Positions 36,466 to 46,365 of a stretch of 64,000 nucleotides of DNA are shown piece by piece. The stretch's first letter is position 1. The number at the start of each line of letters is the position of its first letter. Origin of the DNA: Sphingomonas sp. PAMC26645 (GTDB lineage Bacteria > Pseudomonadota > Alphaproteobacteria > Sphingomonadales > Sphingomonadaceae); contig NZ_CP039249.1 of the NCBI RefSeq assembly GCF_004795835.1, positions 3,323,001-3,387,000 on the forward strand, in the 5' to 3' direction. Position numbers and translations under genes: made by a program. The notes beneath the pieces are model-generated. The model made no database searches, was not told where the DNA came from, and saw only the letters and a program-made list of their open reading frames with translations.

Positions 36466-36834
36466 TTACTTCTTCTTGCCGGCGATCGGCTTGGCCTTGC
36501 CCTTGCGGGTGCGCGCATTGGTATGCGTGCGCTGGCCGCGGACCGGGAGGCCCTTGCGATGACGCAGGCCGCGATAGCAGGCGAGATCCATCAGGCGCTT
36601 GATGTTCATCGAGGTCTGGCGGCGCAGATCGCCCTCGACGGTGTGATCGGCGTCGATCGTCTCGCGGATGTGCAGGACTTCCTGGTCGGTCAGGTCCTGG
36701 ACGCGGGCGGTGTCGGCGATGCCGAGCTTCGCGACGATTTCCTTGGCCTTGGTCGAGCCGATGCCGTGAATATAGGTCAGCGCGATCACCACGCGCTTGT
36801 TGGTCGGGATATTAACACCCGCGATACGTGCCAT
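36466..36834 (-). CDS. rpsM: 30S ribosomal protein S13
   Basis: A 122-residue protein of the small-subunit head. [20 protein letters not shown] and the basic C-terminus [20 protein letters not shown] are diagnostic. ATG 36834 is the conserved start. It is the first gene of the alpha operon part visible here, 84 nt before rpsK; genes of the spc operon that often precede it are absent. Confidence 0.97.
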   Translation of the reverse strand: MARIAGVNIPTNKRVVIALTYIHGIGSTKAKEIVAKLGIADTARVQDLTDQEVLHIRETIDADHTVEGDLRRQTSMNIKRLMDLACYRGLRHRKGLPVRGQRTHTNARTRKGKAKPIAGKKK

Positions 36835-36988
36835 GAACTTGGTTCTCCTGCTCCACGAGGTCCGGCATGGCTGCACAGACCCCATCTCTTAGCGATGAAC
36901 CGAAACGCACGATAGCGACGAACGCAAACAAGCGCCGCCGGAACCGTCGTGTCGGGGAGAGTTCAACTAGGCGCGGGCGAACGCAGTG

Positions 36989-37234
36989 TCAAGCGAGCGG
37001 TTCCACGGCGGGCGGTACGGCTTGGCGCATCTTGAGCCAGCGGTTGAACGAGACCACCGTCCAGATGAGTTCGACCACCCCGAAGGGCCACGCACCCTGG
37101 AGGAAACCGTAGATCGACCCGAGCACGCAGCCGAATGCGAAACCGAGCGTCCACCAGTGCGAGCCGGCTTCCTTGGCGTAGCATAGCAGGGTGAAGGATA
37201 CCGCGGCTAGGCCGAATAGGGAGAGTGCGTCCAT
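36989..37234 (-). CDS. Small membrane protein of unknown function
   Basis: An 81-residue protein with three hydrophobic segments: MDALSLFGLAAVSFTLLCYA, then WWTLGFAFGCVLGSIYGFLQ and WPFGVVELIWTVVSFNRWLK. The pattern resembles small YgjV/CBU-type helical membrane proteins common in proteobacteria. I do not recognise a function. ATG 37234 opens the first membrane segment; an upstream frame to 37279 adds a basic stretch and is less likely. Confidence 0.7.
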   Translation of the reverse strand: MDALSLFGLAAVSFTLLCYAKEAGSHWWTLGFAFGCVLGSIYGFLQGAWPFGVVELIWTVVSFNRWLKMRQAVPPAVEPLA

Positions 37235-37342
37235 TTGCGACGCTGTGCCCCCATTAGGCGAAAAGCGCCATGCCCTCACCCGCCATTCATCCCGGGAAGT
37301 AGAGCGGCGCCACGCTATAGCGATCGAATTGACGCATCTACG

Positions 37343-37375
37343 AAAAAGGCCTCCGCCAACCGACAGAGGCCTTTT
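37343..37375 (-). terminator. Bidirectional intrinsic terminator
   Basis: GGCCTC and GAGGCC stems with an intervening 12-nt loop are flanked by AAAAA and TTTT, giving a T-run on both strands (GGCCTTTTTCG on the minus strand). It lies 20 nt after the stop of the small membrane-anchored gene at 37395-37712. Confidence 0.85.
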
Positions 37376-37394
37376 CCATTACACGAGGCGTGAT

Positions 37395-37712
37395 TTACTT
37401 CTCGCCATTGTCCTTCACGCCGATCGTCGGAACGTCGACGGTTTCCGTCTCGGTCTTGACCTTCGGGACTTCGACCTTGGTCTTCGATGTTCCGACGACG
37501 ACTTCCTTCGAGTCCATGTCGACCTTGGGCAATGCCCCGCCCTTGACCGAGACCTCGGGAAGCGCGCCGCTCTTGGTGACGTTGGCGCTCCAGAACCCGG
37601 TCGCGAACAGCAGGCCGACGATCACGACGATGACGAGCAAGACGATAGCGATCGTCGTGCCGGGGCCGCGGCGTTTCACGACGACGGTATCGGTGGTGCG
37701 GTAATCTGACAT
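37395..37712 (-). CDS. Small single-pass membrane protein, likely general-stress regulated
   Basis: A 105-residue protein. A short cytoplasmic N-terminus (MSDYRTTDTVVVKRRGPG) is followed by one transmembrane helix (TIAIVLLVIVVIVGLLFATG) and a periplasmic tail rich in Lys, Val and Thr (VEVPKVKTETETVDVPTI) with alternating pattern. I do not recognise a family. A match to the EcfG consensus (GGAAC-N17-GTT) ends 27 nt upstream of the start codon, so it is probably induced by the general stress response. Confidence 0.78.
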   Translation of the reverse strand: MSDYRTTDTVVVKRRGPGTTIAIVLLVIVVIVGLLFATGFWSANVTKSGALPEVSVKGGALPKVDMDSKEVVVGTSKTKVEVPKVKTETETVDVPTIGVKDNGEK

Positions 37713-37738
37713 TATACTCTCCCTGTTACTGTCCGGAA

Positions 37739-37763
37739 AACACCCGGAAGAACAGGTTGTTCC
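37739..37763 (-). promoter_or_regulatory. EcfG (general stress sigma factor) promoter
   Basis: On the minus strand the sequence reads GGAAC, 17 bases, GTT, exactly the alphaproteobacterial EcfG -35/-10 consensus with its usual spacing. It lies 26 nt upstream of the ATG at 37712. No other gap in the window has a match with correct spacing that I found. Confidence 0.7.
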
Positions 37764-37958
37764 GTCGGCGCAACGGTATGAGCGAAAGCCTGCATTTGCT
37801 CGACGTATCTACCTTGAGCATCTTGCGCGCGCCGGGCGTTTACGGCCGGACAGCATTCCTATGTCGCCGCGCGTAAGTTTCACCCGGTCCAAGGTCACAA
37901 TCGCAACCATGCGTTCCGACGGTGAATGTCGGAAATGGGAAGGTAAGCGGACGCGCTG

Positions 37959-38228
37959 CTACTCTTTCCGGTAGCGAACCTTCGCGCCGCCCGGCACGAC
38001 AGATGCGACACGGGAAGCTAGGTTTTCTCCCTCGGCGTTCAGTCGGGCGATGGCGCTCGAAGTCTCGGTATCTGCAAGCACCACCTCGCCCATTCTCTCG
38101 TTCCACGAGAGCAAGTCTGCTCGGAGTTCAGGGGGAAGACTCACGGGCATCTCAGGACCGCGCAGTTCATTCTCGGCCCCGAGAGGGCGATCACCGGCGA
38201 GGTCGCAGCTCAACACCAAGTACATCAT
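37959..38228 (-). CDS. Small hypothetical protein
   Basis: An 89-residue soluble protein (MMYLVLSCDLAGDRPLGAEN, then PPELRADLLSWNERMGEVVL) with a helix-rich, acidic middle part and basic end. Amino acid composition is that of a real protein rather than a frame shadow, and no better frame competes here. TAAGAG lies upstream of ATG 38228. It follows mutL by 117 nt on the same strand. I do not recognise a family; the length and the Trp-Asn-Glu pattern recall small immunity-like proteins, but this is weak. Confidence 0.5.
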   Translation of the reverse strand: MMYLVLSCDLAGDRPLGAENELRGPEMPVSLPPELRADLLSWNERMGEVVLADTETSSAIARLNAEGENLASRVASVVPGGAKVRYRKE

Positions 38229-38345
38229 GTCGCACTCTTACGGCTTGATGGACCGCTTGGCCACGACCGGCTTTGGGCGGAAGCGGTCGTTCCGTGGTGG
38301 TTCCGAGACCTTTACTATGACCACCGAGCAAAATTCGTAAGCCGT

Positions 38346-40148
38346 TCACTTGCGCCCAAAAAGCTTCTCGATGTCCGAATGCGCGAGCTTCACCCAGGTG
38401 GGGCGGCCGTGGTTGCATTGGCCGGAATGGGGGGTGACTTCCATTTCTCGGAGGAGCGCGTTCATTTCGGGGACCGACAGGATGCGGCCGGCGCGGACGG
38501 AGCCGTGGCAGGCCATCGTGCCGGCTACTGCGTCTAGGCGCTCTTTCAGGGATAGCGCGTCGTCGAAGGCGGCGAGTTCGTCGGCCAGGTCGGTTACGAG
38601 GCCTTTTGGGTCGCTTTGGCCGAGGAGCGCGGGGGTGGCTCGGACCAGCATGGCGTGGGGGCCGAAGCGTTCGAGGTCTAGGCCGAATTCCGACAGTTCT
38701 TCGGCGCGGGACTCGAGGCGGTCGCAGGCGGATTCGTCGAGTTCTACGACTTCGGGGATGAGGAGGGCTTGGCTCGCGATGGTGCCGCCGATCAGGGCTG
38801 CGCGCATGCGTTCGAGGACGAGGCGTTCGTGGGCGGCGTGCTGGTCGACGAGGACGAGACCGTCTTCGGCTTCGGCTACTATGTAGGTTTTTGCGACCTG
38901 GCCACGCGCTACGCCCATCGGGAAGGCCGCGGTTTGCGGTGGGGGTGTCCAGGCGGGTTCTGCGCGCGCCTGCGGGGGCGCGGCGAAGAAGGTGGGGCGG
39001 GCTTCGTTTACGGTGCTGTAGCTTCGGCTTTCCAGCGGGAGCCTTTCGGGCGTGCCCTCACCTTCCCATCCGCTTTGCGGACGGGCCCCTTCCTCTCGCC
39101 GGGGGGGAGAGGAGTTTTCGGGTTGCCACATCGAGAGGGCGGACTCGCTGGCGCGTTGGCTTCTGTGGCCGGCCGCGTCGAGGGCGCGGCGGAGGCCAGA
39201 GACTATGAGGCCTCGCACCATTGCGGGGTCGCGGAAGCGGACTTCGGTCTTGGCGGGGTGGACGTTGACGTCGACCTGGTCGGTCGGGATGTCGAGGAAC
39301 AGCGCGACGACGGCGTGGCGGTCGCGCGGGAGCATCTCGGCATAGGCGCCGCGGATCGCGCCCATCAGCAGGCGGTCCTTTACCGGGCGGCCGTTGACGA
39401 AGAGGTACTGGTGGTCGGCAATGCCGCGATTGTAGGTCGGCAGGCTGGCGACGCCGCCTAATACGAGGCCTTCCCGTTCGAGGTCGATCGCCACCGAATT
39501 GTCGGCGAGCGCGCGGTCGGTGAGCGTCGCCACCCTGCCCGGCCGGTCCTCGACCTGCATCGCCGACAGCGCGCGGCGGCCGTCATGTTCCAACGTGAAA
39601 CCGATGTCGGGGCGTGCCATCGCGAGCCGGCGAACGACGTCGAGGCACGCAGCGTATTCGGCGCGGGGGGAGCGGAGGAACTTGCGGCGGGCGGGGACGC
39701 GCGCGAACAGATCCTCGACGACGACGCGGGTGCCGGGCGGGAGCGCGGCGGGGCCTTCGCGCTCGACCTCGCCATTGTCGACGGTGCGCGCCCAGCCTTC
39801 GGCGCCGCGGATCCGGCTTTCGATCGTCAGCCTTGCGACGCTCGCGATCGAGGGCAGCGCCTCACCGCGAAAACCGAGCGTCACGACCGATTCGATGAAC
39901 TCGTCGGGCAGCTTGGAGGTCGCGTGGCGTTCGAGTGCCAAGGCCATGTCAGCGGGGGTCATACCGCAGCCGTCATCAGCGACTTCGATCCGCGACGTGC
40001 CGCCTTCCACGAGGAGAATCGCGACGCGTCCTGCCCCTGCGTCGATGGCGTTTTCGACTAACTCCTTCAACGCGCTGGCGGGTCTTTCCACCACTTCACC
40101 GGCGGCGATGCGATTGACCAGATGCTCGGGGAGACGCCGTATTGACAT
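38346..40148 (-). CDS. mutL: DNA mismatch repair protein MutL
   Basis: MutL couples mismatch recognition by MutS to strand processing. The 600-residue protein has the GHKL ATPase motifs ELVENAIDAGAG, VADDGCGM and LGFRGEALPSIASV, then FVNGRPVKDRLL and DVNVHPAKTEVRFRDP. A C-terminal dimerisation domain starts near residue 415 (KTYIVAEAEDGLVLVDQHAA) and ends MACHGSVRAGR and CNHGRPTWVKL. ATG 40148 gives MSIRRLPEHLVNRIAAGE, the normal start. The linker contains about 28 residues encoded by a dispersed palindromic repeat, still in frame. Confidence 0.96.
   Translation of the reverse strand: MSIRRLPEHLVNRIAAGEVVERPASALKELVENAIDAGAGRVAILLVEGGTSRIEVADDGCGMTPADMALALERHATSKLPDEFIESVVTLGFRGEALPSIASVARLTIESRIRGAEGWARTVDNGEVEREGPAALPPGTRVVVEDLFARVPARRKFLRSPRAEYAACLDVVRRLAMARPDIGFTLEHDGRRALSAMQVEDRPGRVATLTDRALADNSVAIDLEREGLVLGGVASLPTYNRGIADHQYLFVNGRPVKDRLLMGAIRGAYAEMLPRDRHAVVALFLDIPTDQVDVNVHPAKTEVRFRDPAMVRGLIVSGLRRALDAAGHRSQRASESALSMWQPENSSPPRREEGARPQSGWEGEGTPERLPLESRSYSTVNEARPTFFAAPPQARAEPAWTPPPQTAAFPMGVARGQVAKTYIVAEAEDGLVLVDQHAAHERLVLERMRAALIGGTIASQALLIPEVVELDESACDRLESRAEELSEFGLDLERFGPHAMLVRATPALLGQSDPKGLVTDLADELAAFDDALSLKERLDAVAGTMACHGSVRAGRILSVPEMNALLREMEVTPHSGQCNHGRPTWVKLAHSDIEKLFGRK
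39044..39127. repeat. Palindromic repeat inside the mutL linker
   Basis: CCCTCACCTTCCCATCCGC with GCGGACGGG, and CCTCTCGCC with GGGGGGAGAGG, have the sequence style of intergenic dispersed repeats. On the minus strand they encode SSPPRREEGARPQSGWEGEG at residues of about 341 to 369, in the flexible region between the ATPase and dimerisation domains. Confidence 0.65.
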
Positions 40149-40289
40149 GGGTTTGCGTCTAGACCAAGCGACGGCATCCCGCGACCCGCAAACGCAAGCA
40201 CCCGGTGAGTTAAACACCGGCGGGCCACGCGAGATTTTTGTGCGATGGGCTGCCCGTCCGGCGGCCAAGGATTACGGGACCCTGATTGA

Positions 40290-41333
<1,044 letters not shown>

Positions 41334-41439
41334 GGGTTTGTTTTTGCTTTAAGACATACGGACACGAAATCGCGCCGTCCGAGTCGTGGAGGTTCTGGCC
41401 TCCATGCTTCGGCGGCGCCCGAGACAGGGGGACAGGCGC

Positions 41440-42312
41440 ATGGCGCCAGCCCGCGACCGGCGCACGGGGTTTTCCCGGCGTCGGCAATATGGTGTGTTCA
41501 TGGGCTATGTGCTCGCCGTCGCTGGTGCGGTGGTGGGCCTGGTGCTGCTCGTCGCGTCTACGTTCAATCCGCCCGCGTTTTCCGCGCTGCGGATGGGCGT
41601 TGCGGGGGTTACGACGCCAGTGTCGACCGGGCTCGCTACGGTTGGATCGTCGATCTCGGGCATCCCCGATGCGATCGGCAACTATTTCTTCGTGAAGCAG
41701 GAGAACGTCGCGTTGCGCGCCGATCGCGAGCGAACGCGGGCGCTGCTGATGCGCGCGCGGACGATCGCCTATGACAATCGCCGGTTGCGTAGCCTGCTCG
41801 CGATCCGCGAACGCTCGACCGCGCCGGTGGTGACCGCGCGGCTGGTGAGTTCGAGCGCGTCGAGCGGGCGGCGCTATGCGTTGCTCAATGCGGGTCGCTG
41901 GAACGGCGTGCTGCCCGGCATGCCGGTGCGCGGCCCCGACGGCCTGATCGGTCGCGTGGTCGAGACCGGGCCCAACGCGGCGCGCATCCTCTTGCTCAGC
42001 GACGGCGACAGCATCGTGCCCGTCCGCCGTACGCGCGACGGCATGCCAGCGATCGCAGCGGGGCGCGGCGACGGGATGATCGACATCCGCTCGGTGAATG
42101 CCACCAACGTCCGCTTCAATGCGGGCGACCTGTTCGTGACGACCGGGACCGGTGGCATCTACGCGCCGGGCGTGCCCGTCGCGCGCGTGACCAAGGCTGG
42201 GTCGGACTCGGTGATGGCGCGCGCGTTCGCCGATCCCGACACACTCGATTTCGCACTGGTCGAGCGGATGTTCATGCCGGTGCCGCCGCCTCGTCCGGTA
42301 GCGCAGCAATGA
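41440..42312 (+). CDS. mreC: Rod shape-determining protein MreC
   Basis: A bitopic scaffold linking MreB to the periplasmic elongation machinery. The 290-residue protein has a basic N-terminus, one membrane helix (GYVLAVAGAVVGLVLLVAS, near residue 35), a coiled-coil stretch (QENVALRADRERTRALLMRA) and the beta-rich MreC domain (LLNAGRWNGVLPGMPVRG, then GLIGRVVETGPNAARILLLS). ATG 41440 is chosen for its GGGGGACAGG site; ATG 41404 and GTG 41386 are alternatives. Its stop overlaps mreD (ATGA). Confidence 0.93.
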   Translation: MAPARDRRTGFSRRRQYGVFMGYVLAVAGAVVGLVLLVASTFNPPAFSALRMGVAGVTTPVSTGLATVGSSISGIPDAIGNYFFVKQENVALRADRERTRALLMRARTIAYDNRRLRSLLAIRERSTAPVVTARLVSSSASSGRRYALLNAGRWNGVLPGMPVRGPDGLIGRVVETGPNAARILLLSDGDSIVPVRRTRDGMPAIAAGRGDGMIDIRSVNATNVRFNAGDLFVTTGTGGIYAPGVPVARVTKAGSDSVMARAFADPDTLDFALVERMFMPVPPPRPVAQQ

Positions 42313-42839
42313 GTCGCGCTCGCGTCGTCGACAGCGTCGACTACAAGCCGTTCGGGACGAAGATCCCGGCGGGCCGGTCGCGTGCGATCCCGTGGCTGAC
42401 GGTGATGGCCGGGTCACTGATCACGATCATCCCGGTGGTCGCGACGATCCCGCTGCTGCCGCCGTTCGGGTTCGTCATGCTGCTCGCGTGGCGGCTGCTA
42501 GCACGGTTCGCGTTCAAGCCCTGGGCCGCCGCGCCGCTCGGCTTCTTCGATGATCTCGTCAGCGGACAGCCGCTCGGCAGCGCGGTACTGATGTGGTCGC
42601 TCGCGTTCGTCGCGATCGACATGATCGAACAACGCTTGGCCTTCCGCGACTATTGGCAGGACTGGCTGATCGCCGGCGGGCTGATCGCCGCGTGCATCCT
42701 GGTCGGACGCTTCATCGCGGTGCCGGTCGGCGCGCATGTCGACACGATCCTGATCGCGCAGATCGCGGTCACGATCCTGATGTTCCCGCTGGCGGCCCGC
42801 ATCGTCGCCGCGATTCAGAACAAACGGGGCGCCGAGTGA
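42309..42839 (+). CDS. mreD: Rod shape-determining protein MreD
   Basis: A 176-residue inner-membrane protein with about five hydrophobic helices (for example WLTVMAGSLITIIPVVATIP and LIAGGLIAACILVGRFIAVP). FFDDLVSGQPLGSAVLMWSL is the conserved MreD motif. It overlaps mreC by four bases and mrdA by GTGA, consistent with strict coupling of the elongasome genes. Confidence 0.93.
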   Translation: MSRARVVDSVDYKPFGTKIPAGRSRAIPWLTVMAGSLITIIPVVATIPLLPPFGFVMLLAWRLLARFAFKPWAAAPLGFFDDLVSGQPLGSAVLMWSLAFVAIDMIEQRLAFRDYWQDWLIAGGLIAACILVGRFIAVPVGAHVDTILIAQIAVTILMFPLAARIVAAIQNKRGAE

Positions 42840-44908
42840 GGAATACCCCGCGGATCGTCACCGAGATGTCGCAGGCGTACAGCTTCTCGCGCCGCGCGTG
42901 GATGCTGGGCGCGGCGCAAGGCGGCGTTGGCTTGCTGCTCGCCGGGCGGATGGCATGGCTGTCAATCGCGCAGAACGAGCGCTACACGCAAATGTCGGAG
43001 AGCAACCGCGTCAACATGACGCTGTTGCCGCCGCGGCGGGGCTGGATCGTCGACCGCCACGGCGTGCCGATCGCCAACAACCGCACCGATTTCCGCGTCG
43101 ACATCATCCCCGACCGCCTCCGCGACAAGGAGCGCGTGCTGCCGCTGCTCGGCCGCATCCTCCAATTGCCGCCCGAGGAAGTCGAGCGGATCGCGATCGA
43201 TCTCGAACACGCCGCCGGGTTCCAGCCCGTCCAGGTGGCGGAGAATCTCGATTGGGAGCGGTTCGCCGCGGTCAGCGTCCGCCTACCCGAACTTCCCGGT
43301 GTCGCGCCGACGCGCGGGTTCGCGCGCAGCTATCCGGCGGGCGCCGCGGTCGCGCACCTCACCGGCTATGTCGGCGTCCCCAATGCCGAGCAGTACAAGA
43401 AGACGCACGATCCGCTGCTCGTCACGCCCGGCTTCAAGCTTGGCAAGGACGGGCTCGAGAAGATGCTGGAGGCCGAGCTCCGCGGCGTCGCCGGTGCCAA
43501 GCGCGTCGAGGTCACCGCACGCGGCAAGCTGGTCGCCGAGCTCGCCACCAAGCCCGATGTCCCCGGCAGGACCGCGCGGCTGACGATCGACGTTGGGCTT
43601 CAAGAATACGCGGCGCGGCGGCTCGGCACCAACTCCGGGTCGGTCGTGGTGCTCGATACCCGCACCGGCGAGATGCTCGCGATGGTGTCGATGCCAGCCT
43701 ATGATCCGAACAGCTTTTCGGACGGGATCAGCCATCTCGAATGGCAGATGCTGAGCGACGACGATCACGTGCCGCTGATGAACAAGGTCACGCAGGGGCT
43801 GTATCCGCCGGGCTCGACGGTCAAGCCGATGAATGGCCTCGCGCTGATGAATGCGGGCGTCGATCCATCGACGCGCGTCAATTGCTCGGGGGCGATGCGG
43901 CTCGGGACCAGCGTGTTCCATTGCCACAAGAAAAGCGGCCACGGTCCGCTCGATCTCAAGAACGCGATCATGCAGAGCTGCGACATCTATTTCTACGAGA
44001 TGGCGCGGCGGGTCGGCTACAACGCGATCGCGCCGATCGCGCGGACGTTGGGGATGGGGCAAAAGTTCGACCTGCCCTTCTCGACGCAGCGTTACGGCAC
44101 GGTCCCCGATCCGGCGTGGAAGCTGAAGAAGTACAAGCACGACTGGACGGTTGCGGATTCGCTCAACGCGTCGATCGGCCAGGGCTATGTGCTGGCCAAC
44201 CCGTTGCAGCTCGCGGTGATGGCGGCGCGGCTCGCCTCAGGGCGCGCGTTGCAGCCGAGCATTCTCGCCAGCCACGTCCACCGCGACTCCCCTGCCCTCG
44301 CGATCGATTCCGAGCATCTCGCGCGTGTCCGCGACGCGATGTTCGGCGTGATCAACCAGGGCGGCACCGGCGGCGCGGCGAAACTGCTGATCCCCGGCGT
44401 CGCGATCGCGGGCAAGACCGGCACCGCGCAGGTCCGTCGCATCACGATGGCGGAGCGGCGCTCGGGCGTGCTCAAGAACGGGCAGCTGCCGTTCAAGATG
44501 CGCGACCACGCGCTCTTCATCGGTTTCGCGCCCGCCGATAACCCGCGGTACGCGCTCGCGGTGGTGCTCGAGCATAACGGTCACACCGTGCGCAATCTCG
44601 ACACGCCGATGATCGGTCGCGACATCATGACCTATATGCTCGACCGCGAGCGTGCGCTGAAATCGCTTGCCGAAGTCGAACCGACCTGGGGCGGCGATAT
44701 CCGCACGCGCATGGCGGCGACCGCGGAGACCTACCGCAAGGCGCAGTCCGCGCCCCCCGCGGCGATCGCCACGAAGACCGACGCGATCGTGCCCAGCGAC
44801 GCCCCCGCGGTCGAGAACGCGACCGACATGGCCAACGCCACGCAGGAAGCGCTGACGGCGCCGGGCGCTACGGTCGCCGAAGATGATTCAAGGGACCGCC
44901 AGCCGTGA
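42836..44908 (+). CDS. mrdA: Penicillin-binding protein 2 (elongation transpeptidase)
   Basis: PBP2 cross-links new peptidoglycan in the side wall with RodA. The 690-residue product has an N-terminal membrane anchor (AWMLGAAQGGVGLLLAGRMA), the pedestal domain beginning near LLPPRRGWIVDRHGVPIANN, and the transpeptidase motifs S327-T-V-K in YPPGSTVKPM, S381-C-D, and K527-T-G in AGKTGTAQ. The GTG at 42836 overlaps mreD and has GGGG upstream; ATG 42866 is the alternative. The C-terminal tail after residue 620 is Ala/Thr-rich and longer than in many PBP2s. Confidence 0.95.
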   Translation: MRNTPRIVTEMSQAYSFSRRAWMLGAAQGGVGLLLAGRMAWLSIAQNERYTQMSESNRVNMTLLPPRRGWIVDRHGVPIANNRTDFRVDIIPDRLRDKERVLPLLGRILQLPPEEVERIAIDLEHAAGFQPVQVAENLDWERFAAVSVRLPELPGVAPTRGFARSYPAGAAVAHLTGYVGVPNAEQYKKTHDPLLVTPGFKLGKDGLEKMLEAELRGVAGAKRVEVTARGKLVAELATKPDVPGRTARLTIDVGLQEYAARRLGTNSGSVVVLDTRTGEMLAMVSMPAYDPNSFSDGISHLEWQMLSDDDHVPLMNKVTQGLYPPGSTVKPMNGLALMNAGVDPSTRVNCSGAMRLGTSVFHCHKKSGHGPLDLKNAIMQSCDIYFYEMARRVGYNAIAPIARTLGMGQKFDLPFSTQRYGTVPDPAWKLKKYKHDWTVADSLNASIGQGYVLANPLQLAVMAARLASGRALQPSILASHVHRDSPALAIDSEHLARVRDAMFGVINQGGTGGAAKLLIPGVAIAGKTGTAQVRRITMAERRSGVLKNGQLPFKMRDHALFIGFAPADNPRYALAVVLEHNGHTVRNLDTPMIGRDIMTYMLDRERALKSLAEVEPTWGGDIRTRMAATAETYRKAQSAPPAAIATKTDAIVPSDAPAVENATDMANATQEALTAPGATVAEDDSRDRQP

Positions 44909-44927
44909 ACCGTACCGAGCGTCAGCG

Positions 44928-46034
44928 ATGAACCGTATCGTCCCCGAACCGCTCGCCAAGCTGCCGTGGCGCGTCCTGCTGCTGGTCGTCGCGATCGGCT
45001 GTTTCGGGCAGGTCGTGCTGTATTCCGCGGCTGGCGGCTCGCTCAAGCCCTGGGCGCTGTCGCAGGGCATCCGCTTCTTCGTCCTGCTCGCCGGCGCGAT
45101 CGCCTTGTCCTACGTCCCCGAGCGGACGTGGAAGGCGGGCTCGCTGCCCGCCTATGCGCTGATCGTCGTATCGCTGATCGCGGTCGAGATCCTCGGCAAG
45201 GTCTCGGGCGGGTCGCAGCGCTGGCTCGACCTAGGCTTCATCCGCCTACAACCGTCCGAATTCATGAAGCCGGCGATCGTGCTCGCCTGCGCCAAATTCT
45301 ATGACATGCTCCCGCCCGGCGAGACGCGACGGTTCAGCGCGGTCTGGCCCGCGGCGCTATTGATCGGCGTCCCCGCCGCGATCGTCATGAAGCAGCCCGA
45401 TCTCGGCACCGCGCTGATGATCTGCGCGGGTGGCGCGACGGTGATGTTCCTCGCAGGCATACCGCTGCGTCTGTTCGTCGGCGGCGCGATCACCGCCGCA
45501 GTGGCGATCCCGCTCGCGATCAACTTCGCGCTGCACGATTACCAGCGCAACCGCATCCTGATCTTCCTCGATCCCGAGAGCGACCCGCTCGGCACCGGTT
45601 ATCACATCAGCCAGTCGAAGATCGCGATCGGCTCGGGCGGGATCTGGGGCAAGGGCTTCCTCCAGGGCACGCAGAGCCATCTCGACTACCTCCCCGAGGG
45701 GCATACCGACTTCGTCTTCGCGACGATGGCGGAGGAATGGGGCCTGGTCGGCGGCTGCCTGCTGATCCTCGCGTTCCTGCTAGTGATCCGCTGGGGGATC
45801 GAGGTCGGCCAGCGCGCGCAGACCCGCTTCGGCCGGCTGACCGCCGCCGGGCTGTCGACGACGATCTTCTTCTACGTCGCGATCAACCTGATGATGGTGA
45901 TGGGCCTGGCACCCGTGGTCGGCATCCCGTTGCCGCTGGTGAGCTTCGGCAGCTCGGCGCAGATGACCGTGCTGCTGTGCCTCGGCATCCTGATGTCGAT
46001 CGACCGCCAGAACCGCAAGACGGTCGGCTGGTGA
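44928..46034 (+). CDS. rodA: Rod shape-determining protein RodA (SEDS glycosyltransferase)
   Basis: RodA polymerises lipid II together with PBP2. The 368-residue protein has ten hydrophobic helices and the SEDS features RWLDLGFIRLQPSEFMKPAI, MKQPDLGTALMICAGGATVM, LPEGHTDFVFATMAEEWGLV and VGIPLPLVSFGSSAQMTVLL. ATG 44928 gives the usual MNRIVPEPLAKLPWR start; an ATG at 44883 inside mrdA is a less likely option. It is the last gene of the operon; tRNA-Lys follows. Confidence 0.95.
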   Translation: MNRIVPEPLAKLPWRVLLLVVAIGCFGQVVLYSAAGGSLKPWALSQGIRFFVLLAGAIALSYVPERTWKAGSLPAYALIVVSLIAVEILGKVSGGSQRWLDLGFIRLQPSEFMKPAIVLACAKFYDMLPPGETRRFSAVWPAALLIGVPAAIVMKQPDLGTALMICAGGATVMFLAGIPLRLFVGGAITAAVAIPLAINFALHDYQRNRILIFLDPESDPLGTGYHISQSKIAIGSGGIWGKGFLQGTQSHLDYLPEGHTDFVFATMAEEWGLVGGCLLILAFLLVIRWGIEVGQRAQTRFGRLTAAGLSTTIFFYVAINLMMVMGLAPVVGIPLPLVSFGSSAQMTVLLCLGILMSIDRQNRKTVGW

Positions 46035-46190
46035 TCGGAAAGTCGACTTAATTCGCGAAAAAATGGCCTGATCGACGAAAACGGACTCGGATCGACGAAA
46101 AGGGGGTTGCGGCCCCCGATGAGTCTGCTAACAGCGCGCCTCCAGCAGCGGGGCGCCACACCAGGGCGCCACTCAAAACCGCCCCGGAAT

Positions 46191-46266
<76 letters not shown>

Positions 46267-46365
46267 TTTTCTTACAGCGTTAGATACCGACACCGTTTGG
46301 TCGCATCGGCAAGTGACCTGCATCAGGCAACTTTCGCCGCGTTGCGCGCCGCGCTATCGGTTGGC

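Noticed and set aside
38290..38345. GGAAC boxes on the minus strand before the small hypothetical gene
   Set aside because: No GTT at the correct distance; the positions 17 bp away read TTC or GCC.
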